From positions 1-17,430 of the forward strand of contig DXVY01000014.1 in NCBI GenBank assembly GCA_019417145.1: DNA of 17,430 nt, given 5' to 3'. Position numbers and translations under genes: made by a program. Below are positions 7,712 to 14,104 of this stretch, one piece after another (positions within the stretch are counted from its first letter, which is position 1; every line of letters begins with the position of its first letter). The DNA comes from Clostridiales bacterium (GTDB lineage Bacteria > Bacillota > Clostridia > Oscillospirales > Acutalibacteraceae). The notes under the pieces were generated by a model. It saw only the letters and a list, made by a program, of their open reading frames with translations. It was not told the DNA's origin and made no database searches.

Positions 7712-8140
7712 ATGTCCACTTATATGGCAAAGGCCAGGGATATGCAGCGCAAGTGGTATGTGATCGACGCCGCCGGCAAACGGCTGGGTCGGGTCGCCGT
7801 GGTGGCCGCCAATATCCTGCGCGGCAAAGGCAAGCCGGAATTCACGCCCCATGTCGACTGCGGCGATCATGTGGTCATCATCAACGCGGACAAGGTAGAG
7901 CTGACCGGCAATAAGCTGGAGAAGAAGTATTATCGGCATCACACGGGCTACATCGGCCACCTCAAGGAGGTCAAGTACGCCACCCTGATGAAGACCCGTC
8001 CCGAGCGGGCTATGGAATTGGCCGTAAAGGGTATGGTCCCCGACACCACCATCGGTCGCAAGGCGCTTACCCGGCTCCATGTATACAAGGGAACCGAGCA
8101 TAAGCACGCCGCACAGAAGCCCGAAACCTGGGCGCTTTAA
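7712..8140 (+). CDS. rplM: 50S ribosomal protein L13
   Basis: Structural protein of the large ribosomal subunit that binds 23S rRNA early in assembly. The 142-residue product has the usual family length and the hallmark segments RKWYVIDAAGKRLGR, FTPHVDCGD, NADKVELTGNK, YYRHHTGYIG and the C-terminal HKHAAQKPE. The start is fixed by AGGAGG at 7698-7703 with an 8-nt spacer to ATG 7712. It is the first gene of the conserved rplM-rpsI pair, driven by the promoter immediately upstream. Confidence 0.98.
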   Translation: MSTYMAKARDMQRKWYVIDAAGKRLGRVAVVAANILRGKGKPEFTPHVDCGDHVVIINADKVELTGNKLEKKYYRHHTGYIGHLKEVKYATLMKTRPERAMELAVKGMVPDTTIGRKALTRLHVYKGTEHKHAAQKPETWAL

Positions 8141-8160
8141 TGGAAGGGAGGCAGCTTTTC

Positions 8161-8559
8161 ATGTACGAGAGCAAACCGCATTTTTATGGTACGGGCAGGA
8201 GGAAGAGCTCTGTCGCCCGCGTACGGGTGTATAACGGCAGTGGCGCCATCACCATCAACGACCGCGATATCAACGACTATTTCGGTCTGGAGACCTTAAA
8301 GCTAATTGTTCGTCAGCCCCTGAATCTGACCGGCACCATCGATAAGTTTGACATTGTCTGCCGGGTGAACGGCGGCGGCGTAACCGGCCAGGCCGGCGCA
8401 ATCCGTCACGGCATCGCCCGCGCTCTGCTGCAGTATGACGAGAGCCTGCGGCCCGCGCTGAAAAAGGCCGGCCTGCTGACTCGCGACCCCAGAATGAAGG
8501 AGCGGAAAAAGTACGGCCTCAAGGCGGCCCGTCGCGCGCCCCAGTTCTCCAAGCGCTAA
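8161..8559 (+). CDS. rpsI: 30S ribosomal protein S9
   Basis: Small-subunit ribosomal protein whose C-terminal tail reaches the P-site tRNA. The 132-residue product shows FYGTGRRKSSVARVR at its start, GGGVTGQAGAIRHGIARALL in the middle, DPRMKERKKYG, and the invariant SKR tail. I chose ATG 8161 over the in-frame ATG at 8140 (which overlaps the rplM stop) because GGGAGG at 8146-8151 lies 9 nt upstream of 8161 and because the family begins at about this point. It is co-transcribed with rplM and followed by a strong terminator. Confidence 0.97.
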   Translation: MYESKPHFYGTGRRKSSVARVRVYNGSGAITINDRDINDYFGLETLKLIVRQPLNLTGTIDKFDIVCRVNGGGVTGQAGAIRHGIARALLQYDESLRPALKKAGLLTRDPRMKERKKYGLKAARRAPQFSKR

Positions 8560-8578
8560 CCCCATACTTGCATGGTCT

Positions 8579-8610
8579 ATCCCGCAGACGCTCTGTCTGC
8601 GGGATTTTTA
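8579..8610 (+). terminator. Intrinsic terminator of rplM-rpsI
   Basis: An 11-bp perfect stem (ATCCCGCAGAC with its complement) closes a 5-base loop and runs into TTTTTATT, about 20 bases after the rpsI stop. Confidence 0.93.
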
Positions 8611-8670
8611 TTAGACGACGCGGAAATCCATATCTCGATCTGCTGTTTATTTGCCTCAACCCATGGGTTC

Positions 8671-8699
8671 TTGCCATGAGCTATCATTTATGATATAGT
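8671..8699 (+). promoter_or_regulatory. Promoter of the lipoprotein gene
   Basis: TTGCCA (8671-8676), a 17-base spacer, then TATAGT (8694-8699) preceded by TGA, an extended -10. Start expected near 8706, giving a leader of about 44 bases. Confidence 0.75.
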
Positions 8700-8749
8700 A
8701 GACGTAATTTCTATATAAGCCACCTAGAACAACGTTTTGGAGGACGCCC

Positions 8750-9373
8750 ATGAAAGGAATACTTAGTGTTATATTGATTGCCGGTCTGCTTGCTCTGGCC
8801 GGCTGTTCCGGAACGCCAGCCGAAGACACCACCAGCACCTCGTCATCCCCATCCACAGTCAGCCAATCTTCCAGTACGGCGGACCAGTCGACGACCAGCC
8901 AGGAGAGCGCGCAACCGGTATCGGAAATCCAGGGTTTTAAATCGGGAATCCGTTTCGGCATGAGCCGAGAGGACTTGGCCGCCGTAGAACCCGATATGGT
9001 CCAGGACACCTCGGCGGAGGGAGAGATTTGGTGCGCTTTTGAAACCGTGTCGGGCACGCCGGTGTACGATCTGGCTGTCAGAAAGGGCGTAGACCTAACC
9101 AATTGTTACACCTTTGTGTCGGATCAGCTGGCCAGCGTGGAAGCTTATATAGAATCCAACGAGGTCCGCAACGACGACTATTTGGCCCTGAGCGATGAAT
9201 ACAGCGAAATATTTGGCGTAAAGGCCCAGACGACGGTGGAAACCGTGGGTCCTACGGCGTATCAAACCTCTGTGTTTCAAAACGGCCAGACCAAGCTGAC
9301 CCTCAGCCTTGTTAGCGATATCCCGGATCAGCTCAATTACCTCAGCCTCATATTTGAGCCGGCCGCCTCATAA
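8750..9373 (+). CDS. Putative lipoprotein of unknown function
   Basis: A 207-residue protein predicted to be lipid-anchored outside the membrane. The N-terminus MKGILSVILIAGLLALAGC is a classic lipoprotein signal with the modified Cys at 19. Residues about 20-57 are a Ser/Thr/Gln-rich linker of low complexity. A compact domain of about 145 residues follows, starting GIRFGMSREDLAAVEP, with two Cys (WCAF and NCYTF) and a beta-rich C-terminal half. I do not recognise the domain; the FGMSxEDL opening resembles small secreted alpha/beta domains seen in other lipoproteins, but that is only a visual impression. The start is supported by GGAGG with a 6-nt spacer. It has its own promoter and terminator, so it is a single-gene unit. 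Confidence 0.88.
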   Translation: MKGILSVILIAGLLALAGCSGTPAEDTTSTSSSPSTVSQSSSTADQSTTSQESAQPVSEIQGFKSGIRFGMSREDLAAVEPDMVQDTSAEGEIWCAFETVSGTPVYDLAVRKGVDLTNCYTFVSDQLASVEAYIESNEVRNDDYLALSDEYSEIFGVKAQTTVETVGPTAYQTSVFQNGQTKLTLSLVSDIPDQLNYLSLIFEPAAS

Positions 9374-9383
9374 GAAATAGGAT

Positions 9384-9420
9384 ATAAGAAAAGGACCGCT
9401 GTGAGCGGTCCTTTTCTTAT
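9384..9420. terminator. Bidirectional terminator between convergent genes
   Basis: A 17-bp perfect inverted repeat (ATAAGAAAAGGACCGCT with its complement) closes a 3-base GTG loop. It starts 10 bases after the lipoprotein stop and ends 11 bases before the minus-strand AraC stop. The A/T-rich outer stem supplies the U-tract in either direction. Confidence 0.93.
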
Positions 9421-9431
9421 GTTCAGGTTTA

Positions 9432-10238
9432 TTATGCCTGTATATCCTTGCGCAATTGACTTTTATAGGCGGTGGGGGTTATACCGTAGGAGACGGCAAA
9501 AGCGCGGTTGAAGGTCCTGTAATTGCCGAATCCCGACTGAAAGGCTATGGCGGTAAGGGGCTGGTCGGTCTGGTCCATCAGCCGCGCGGCGTGGCGGGAA
9601 CGGAGCAGGTTCAGATATCGGTTGAAACCACATCCCAGATAAGCATTGAAAAAACGAGACAAATAATCCTTGTTATAGCCAAAGGCACGGGCCAGCTTTT
9701 CTATATTCAGATCCTCTAGGTAATGCTGCTCCAAAAAGACCAGTATCTCCCTGGCCAGCTCGGTGGTACCCGTTTTGGGCTGCCGCACCAACCCCAGCTC
9801 CCGACAGAGCACGCCCAGGATGGCATAGGCATAGCCCTTGCATACCAGTGGGTCCGGATCGGCGTTCTCCGCAAGCAATACCTCAGCCGCCGATCGGATC
9901 TGTGCGGCGGCAGGACCGGCGTCCAAAAAGTGCCCTCCAAAGGTCTTTCCCTTGCTTCGGGAAACAAAACTGGGCACCAGGTCCACCGGGATAATCAGCA
10001 GAATGCTCCGGGAACGCGCCGGGGTAATATACCGATGGACGTCATAGCTGCCGGCTATGGATATCTCTCCGGGCCGCAATAGATGGGTGGCGCCGTTGAT
10101 GGTGGCCTCGGTTTCCCCCTCCAGCAAATAAATCAGTTCTATATTAGAATGAAAATGGGGCTCGCACTGGTTCTGCTCCAGGATAAAGCAGTCAATCCGC
10201 TTATCGTTTTCCCGGCCGATTTCTAAATACGCGCTCAT
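9432..10238 (-). CDS. AraC-family transcriptional regulator with N-terminal cupin
   Basis: Intact 268-residue DNA-binding regulator. The N-terminal cupin-like sensor (about 20-90) has HFHSNIELIYLLEG and LLRPGEISIAGSYDVH, the pattern of small-molecule (often sugar) sensing members. The C-terminal AraC domain (about 163-260) has two helix-turn-helix motifs: IEKLARAFGYNKDYLSRFF (about 179-197) and TAIAFQSGFGNYRTFNRAF (about 229-247), then the typical ITPTAYK. The start is supported by GGGGAGG on the minus strand 8 nt from ATG 10238. It is a single-gene unit between its own promoter and a bidirectional terminator, so its target is unclear. The divergent 3D-domain gene is more than 500 bases away and is not an obvious partner. 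It is about as long as the repaired regulator near 6 kb. Confidence 0.93.
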   Translation of the reverse strand: MSAYLEIGRENDKRIDCFILEQNQCEPHFHSNIELIYLLEGETEATINGATHLLRPGEISIAGSYDVHRYITPARSRSILLIIPVDLVPSFVSRSKGKTFGGHFLDAGPAAAQIRSAAEVLLAENADPDPLVCKGYAYAILGVLCRELGLVRQPKTGTTELAREILVFLEQHYLEDLNIEKLARAFGYNKDYLSRFFNAYLGCGFNRYLNLLRSRHAARLMDQTDQPLTAIAFQSGFGNYRTFNRAFAVSYGITPTAYKSQLRKDIQA

Positions 10239-10279
10239 CCAATCCGCCTCCCCTTTTGCAGATTCTTGTCGGTATGTTT

Positions 10280-10308
10280 ATTATAGACACTGCGGAACCG
10301 AAAGGCAA
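10280..10308 (-). promoter_or_regulatory. Promoter of the intact AraC gene
   Basis: On the minus strand: TTGCCT (10308-10303), a 17-base spacer, then TATAAT (10285-10280). The start would be near 10273, about 35 bases before the ATG. Confidence 0.78.
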
Positions 10309-10674
10309 GGGGCAGCATATGGCAAACAGGTCCAGCATATACTAAGTAAGCAGCTCCACAAGGACAAGACTCCCCGTTTCCAGGCAAAGCCCCAACGGCA
10401 ACCGTTCCCACAAAATGGGGATAAAAACCATTCTTTTATGGGAATCGGGCCTTCAAATCGAGGCTTTTTCGTATTCTTTCCCCCATAAATACTGTGAAAA
10501 TCCTTAATTGTGAACGTAGATCACAACAATACGTTATTTTGCACAAATCATCATCTGCAAATCGACAGAAAAACCCGGTTTTAGGGGGTGGTTACAGGTC
10601 TGTAACCATTGTAACAAGCTTGAAACCGCCCAAAAGTTTGTAGATTTTGCATAGTCCGGGCCCGGCCGGAAAGG
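10309..10674. other. Non-coding region rich in inverted repeats upstream of the 3D-domain gene
   Basis: No convincing gene is seen. Inverted repeats present: AACGG-CAA-CCGTT (near 10395); TTGTGA-N7-TCACAA (10508-10526); TTTGCA-N12-TGCAAA (10538-10561); GGTTACAG-GT-CTGTAACC (10590-10607), followed by another GTAAC; and TCCGG-N6-CCGGA (10655-10670), just upstream of the -35 of the next gene. A weak hairpin with a T-run lies at about 10449-10470. These look like binding sites or RNA structures, but none matches a family I can name with confidence. Confidence 0.5.
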
Positions 10675-10703
10675 TTGACTTGTCGGGGTTTTCTGCATAT
10701 AAT
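10675..10703 (+). promoter_or_regulatory. Strong sigma-A promoter of the 3D-domain gene
   Basis: TTGACT (10675-10680), a 17-base spacer, then a perfect TATAAT (10698-10703). Start near 10710, giving a leader of about 83 bases that contains GAACGC/GCGTTC (10735-10756). Confidence 0.88.
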
Positions 10704-10792
10704 CCTAATCGTGCTGGTAAACTACAGCTGGGCGGAACGCGTTTTTCCGTGCGTTCAAGAATGCCCTATTTTTACGGAGAAGGAGTTTTTGC

Positions 10793-11905
10793 ATGTTAGG
10801 AAAAATACGGCAGATGACTGCCGGTGTTCTGCGGAAGGTCTGTAGCCGTTCCGCTGCCGCCGCCGTTTTGGCTGTGGCAGGAGCCGCCACCGTCATCACG
10901 GTGGGCGCGTCGGCTAAAACCGTCGCTATAAACGACGGCGGAGAGATCACCACCGTGCGCACCTTCAGCAGCAATGCCAAGACCATTCTAACGCAGGCTG
11001 GCATAGCCTATGCGGAGGATGATCTGATTACCTATGACACCGCCGCGGGCTACCCGCAGCTCACCCTTACCCGGGCCTTTGACGTCACCGTTACCATGGG
11101 CGACCAAACCTATGCCTATCGGACCACCGGCGGCAGGGTAAGCGATGCGCTGGAGGATCTGGGCCTGCAAATTGACGAGCACGATATGGTCAGCGCGGAT
11201 TTGACCGACCAACTGACCGACGGCATGTTCATCGATGTAATTTCGGTGGATTATGAGGTGACAACCCAGGAGATCCCCATTGGGTATGAGGGAACAACCG
11301 AGTATTCCGCCGAGCTCCCCGCAGGCGAGACCCGGGTTACCGAGGGCCAGGAGGGCGTCAAGCTGGTAACCTACCGGCATAAGCTGGTAAACGGGGAGTT
11401 GGCTGAGACCACCACAGTAGAGGAAACCGTGCTCAAGGAGCCTGTGCACCAAAAGACCATTGTGGGGACCAAGGAAGAAGCCGTCGCCAGCGCGTCGGTG
11501 GAAAGTAACGACGACGACGTCGCTTATACCAGCGCCGATATCGACACCATCTCTACCCTGCAACCTGAGACGCCCATAGAGCTGGATTCCAGCGGCAGAC
11601 CGGTCAGCTATTCCAAGCTGATCACCGGAAAGGCCACCGCCTATACAGCGCCCATCGGCTCGGCTACCTCAACCGGCCGTGGGGCCCGGACCGGCTATGT
11701 GGCGGTCAATCCGCAGCAGATTCCCTACGGCACCCGTCTGTTTATCCGCACCACGGACGGCAGTTACATTTACGGCTACGCTGTGGCCGCCGATACCGGC
11801 GGATTTGCCAAAAAGGGACGTATCACGGTAGACCTTTTCTTCAACACCAAGGGTGAATGTTATAACTTCGGCGTACGGAATGTTGAAATTTACGTATTGG
11901 ATTAG
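10793..11905 (+). CDS. DUF348-G5-3D domain cell-wall protein (YabE/resuscitation-factor-like)
   Basis: A 370-residue exported wall-associated protein, probably acting on peptidoglycan. Seen: basic N-terminus and hydrophobic segment about 18-40 (signal peptide or anchor); two DUF348-type modules about 42-83 and 98-138; a G5 domain about 153-227 (YEVTTQEIPIGYE, then VTEGQEGVKLVTY, ending VLKEPVHQKTIVGTK); a flexible acidic/Ser-rich linker about 230-275; and a C-terminal 3D domain about 300-370 (IPYGTRLFI, AADTGG, VDLFF). This order is that of YabE-type proteins. Of the three Asp that name the 3D domain, D334 and D347 are present, but the first is Asn (VNPQQIP, N306). Start supported by AGGAG with a 7-nt spacer. 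It is a single-gene unit with strong promoter and terminator. Enzymatic activity (lytic transglycosylase-like) is inferred from the family. Confidence 0.92.
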   Translation: MLGKIRQMTAGVLRKVCSRSAAAAVLAVAGAATVITVGASAKTVAINDGGEITTVRTFSSNAKTILTQAGIAYAEDDLITYDTAAGYPQLTLTRAFDVTVTMGDQTYAYRTTGGRVSDALEDLGLQIDEHDMVSADLTDQLTDGMFIDVISVDYEVTTQEIPIGYEGTTEYSAELPAGETRVTEGQEGVKLVTYRHKLVNGELAETTTVEETVLKEPVHQKTIVGTKEEAVASASVESNDDDVAYTSADIDTISTLQPETPIELDSSGRPVSYSKLITGKATAYTAPIGSATSTGRGARTGYVAVNPQQIPYGTRLFIRTTDGSYIYGYAVAADTGGFAKKGRITVDLFFNTKGECYNFGVRNVEIYVLD

Positions 11906-11918
11906 CATAAATAATTTT

Positions 11919-11957
11919 GGGCGCGAGGGTCTTGCCGACCCCGCGCCCCTTTTATTT
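11919..11957 (+). terminator. Intrinsic terminator of the 3D-domain gene
   Basis: GGGCGCG-A-GGGTC pairs with GACCC-CGCGCCC around a TTGCC loop (12 pairs with one bulged A), then C and TTTTATTT. It begins 13 bases after the stop codon. Confidence 0.92.
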
Positions 11958-11989
11958 GTTCCCGGTCCCGCCTTCTGTAAGCGCCTTGA

Positions 11990-12037
11990 AGCGAACCCAT
12001 AACGACTTTATTCTTACCGTCGTGCTCCCCGTTCGCT
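11990..12037. other. Two-part stem-loop structure between converging genes
   Basis: AGCGAAC (11990-11996) pairs with GTTCGCT (12031-12037), and inside it ACGAC (12002-12006) pairs with GTCGT (12019-12023) across an asymmetric internal loop. There is no T-run on either side, so it is not a standard intrinsic terminator. It lies just downstream of the GH13 stop, where a transcript end would be expected, and could be an RNA 3' structure or chance. Confidence 0.35.
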
Positions 12038-12073
12038 ATCCCCCGAGCTGATATCTCCGCTTCCCCTGGCGGT

Positions 12074-13990
12074 TTACAGAACCAATACAGAAAACCCTTC
12101 CGCAGGAACCATCAGCCTGCCCTTATGGGGCGGCGTACCCGCCACCACCCGAGCCTTTTCCCATTTTGGGTCAGGCAGGTCAATGGGCTCGGGATCGCAC
12201 CAGCGGTTCACGGCTATGAGCACCTGGTTCCCAGGCGCTGGGGCGCCGGCGTCCCGTATATAGGCGATGTGGCCGGTTCCGGCATACACCGGAATAAACC
12301 GTCCCGCGGCGAAGGCGGGATTTTGCCGACGAAACCGCCCCAAAGCCTTGTAAAAATCCAGGATATGTCCCTGGGCGGGCAGCGTATCCCCCTGCGCAGG
12401 CGCCATGGCGCCATCCGGCAGGTTATCCCATGGAAAACATCCCCGATTAAAAGGATCGCCATAGCCTTCCATTCCCATTTCGTCTCCATAATAGATACAG
12501 GGCACGCCGGGCAGGGTGAACTGGAGCAGAGCGGCCAATCGGAGAAAACGCAAACCCTTTTCCCTCTGTTCGGAGGTCATATGCTGCAACGCCTGCCATT
12601 CCCGATCTCTTCCCGCCGCCGCCTCGCCGCCCAGGACCGTAAGGATACGCGGGGTGTCATGGGTGCCGATATGGTTCATGAGCGTGTGTACCGCCGGCTG
12701 GGGATAGTTTTCCAGCAGCTCCATGACCGTTTCCATCAGCCGCCAGGCATCTCCGCCGGTGAGAAAGGCGATAATGCCCTCTCGAAAGGGATAATTCATA
12801 ACCGAATCCAACTGCCTGCCCCGCAGAAACCGTCGTCTGGCGCCGTAACTGATTTTGTTGGTGGCGTCCTCCCAGACCTCACCCAGTACCAAGGCCTGTG
12901 GATCCTCGTCTTTGGCCGCTGCGCGGATCCGGTCCAGAAATCCGTCGGGCAGCTCGTCGGCCACATCCAGCCTCCAGCCGGCGACGCCCTGCCGCATCCA
13001 GTGGCGCAACACGCCCTGATCGCCCGTGATAAAATCACTGAATTCGGGGTCTTCCTCCACCGTTTCGGGCAGGGTATCAATTCCCCACCAGCTAGTGTAG
13101 ACGTCGGGCCACCGCTGGAACTTGAACCATGAATAATAGGGTGACTGCTTGCTGTTATAGGCGCCGACGTTGATATACCTGCCCTTCCGGTTAAAATAGC
13201 GGCTGTCGTCGCCGGTATGGGAAAAGACGCCGTCGAGGATGATTCGGATCCCCCGTTCCCCCGCCTCTCGGCACAGTTCCCGCAGGTCCTCCTCGTTACC
13301 CAGCCCAGGATCCACCGCCATGTAATCGGCCGTGTTGTACCGATGGTTGGAATGGGCCTCAAAAATGGGATTCAGGTATAAGCAGTTGACTCCCAGGGCT
13401 TGCAAATAAGGCAGCCTTTCCCGTATACCCTGCAAATCCCCACCGAAATAGTCGTTGCCCAGGGTGCAGCCACCGTCCCCCATGCGAAAGGCGGGCTGTC
13501 CACCCCAGTCCAAGCGAACACACCGATCGGCCGGCTGGATATGCGCCGCCGTAGATTTGCAGAACCGGTCGGGGAAAATTTGATACATAACGCCCCCGGG
13601 CAGCCAAGCAGGCGTTTGAAAATCCCGGTCGTAGACCGTCAGCTGCCACCGGCCGCCGTCGGCCGATAGACCGCCGTTACCGCCGTCAAACCGGGTGACG
13701 GGATAGGTCCCCGTGGCGTCGGTAAAGACAAAATCATACCAATAAAGGCCCTCGGTCGGCGCAACCGAACACCTCCACCAGCGATGGTCTGCCTGACGTT
13801 CGCCCGGCGCCATCTCCACAAGCTGGGGCTGGTCTTCGCCGTCCCTTGTAAGACGCAGCCTGGCGGACAGCACCGGATGCTCCTGCGAATCAGGCAGCAG
13901 CAGGGAAAGACGCAGATCATCCCCGGCCGGCAATGCGCCAAAGGGCTCTTTATAACGCGTGTCTCGGGAACAAAAGATCGGTTGGGGCAT
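12074..13990 (-). CDS. GH13 alpha-glucan hydrolase (neopullulanase/amylase-like)
   Basis: A cytoplasmic glycoside hydrolase family 13 enzyme of 638 residues, hydrolysing alpha-1,4 and possibly alpha-1,6 bonds of maltodextrins or glycogen. No signal peptide. Seen: an N-terminal beta-sandwich (about 1-122), then the barrel starting MYQIFPDRF; FGGDLQGI and YLNPIFEAHSNHRYNTADY; conserved region I DGVFSH (253-258); region II GWRLDVADE (nucleophile D342); region III GEVWED (acid/base E371); region IV HIGTHDTPR (D445); then PCIYYGDEMGMEG and a C-terminal beta-domain from about 565. All catalytic residues are present. Sequence style resembles subfamilies 20/39, so neopullulanase, maltogenic amylase or cyclomaltodextrinase activity are all possible. 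A purine-rich AGGAAAGGAAG precedes ATG 13990. It lies downstream of glgP, separated by a terminator, suggesting shared glycogen/maltodextrin use. Confidence 0.93.
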   Translation of the reverse strand: MPQPIFCSRDTRYKEPFGALPAGDDLRLSLLLPDSQEHPVLSARLRLTRDGEDQPQLVEMAPGERQADHRWWRCSVAPTEGLYWYDFVFTDATGTYPVTRFDGGNGGLSADGGRWQLTVYDRDFQTPAWLPGGVMYQIFPDRFCKSTAAHIQPADRCVRLDWGGQPAFRMGDGGCTLGNDYFGGDLQGIRERLPYLQALGVNCLYLNPIFEAHSNHRYNTADYMAVDPGLGNEEDLRELCREAGERGIRIILDGVFSHTGDDSRYFNRKGRYINVGAYNSKQSPYYSWFKFQRWPDVYTSWWGIDTLPETVEEDPEFSDFITGDQGVLRHWMRQGVAGWRLDVADELPDGFLDRIRAAAKDEDPQALVLGEVWEDATNKISYGARRRFLRGRQLDSVMNYPFREGIIAFLTGGDAWRLMETVMELLENYPQPAVHTLMNHIGTHDTPRILTVLGGEAAAGRDREWQALQHMTSEQREKGLRFLRLAALLQFTLPGVPCIYYGDEMGMEGYGDPFNRGCFPWDNLPDGAMAPAQGDTLPAQGHILDFYKALGRFRRQNPAFAAGRFIPVYAGTGHIAYIRDAGAPAPGNQVLIAVNRWCDPEPIDLPDPKWEKARVVAGTPPHKGRLMVPAEGFSVLVL

Positions 13991-14022
13991 TGCGTTTCTT
14001 CCTTTCCTGGAAAAGTTTCACA

Positions 14023-14051
14023 ATTCTAATGCATACGCGGCATATTCATAA
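14023..14051 (-). promoter_or_regulatory. Possible separate promoter for the GH13 gene
   Basis: On the minus strand: TTATGA (14051-14046), a 17-base spacer, then TAGAAT (14028-14023), starting just after the glgP terminator. The match is moderate. The gene could also depend on read-through. Confidence 0.4.
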
Positions 14052-14084
14052 AAACAGATCCCCCTCTTGTAAAAGAGGGGGATC
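14050..14084 (-). terminator. Intrinsic terminator of glgP
   Basis: A 12-bp perfect stem (GATCCCCCTCTT with its complement) closes a 4-base loop. On the minus strand it is followed by TG and T5. It sits 20 bases after the glgP stop and about 60 bases before the GH13 start, so it separates the two co-directional genes. Confidence 0.9.
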
Positions 14085-14104
14085 CGTGCTTCTGCCATTT
14101 GCTT

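Noticed and set aside
7616..8107. A minus-strand 163-codon frame opposite rplM
   Set aside because: It is antisense to an unmistakable L13 gene and has no domain.
10560..10670. Considered as a c-di-AMP (ydaO) or other riboswitch upstream of the wall-protein gene
   Set aside because: The segment lies upstream of the strong promoter and I could not find the conserved core of that riboswitch.
12125..13132. A 335-codon plus-strand frame opposite the GH13 gene
   Set aside because: It is antisense to a protein with all catalytic motifs and has no domain of its own.
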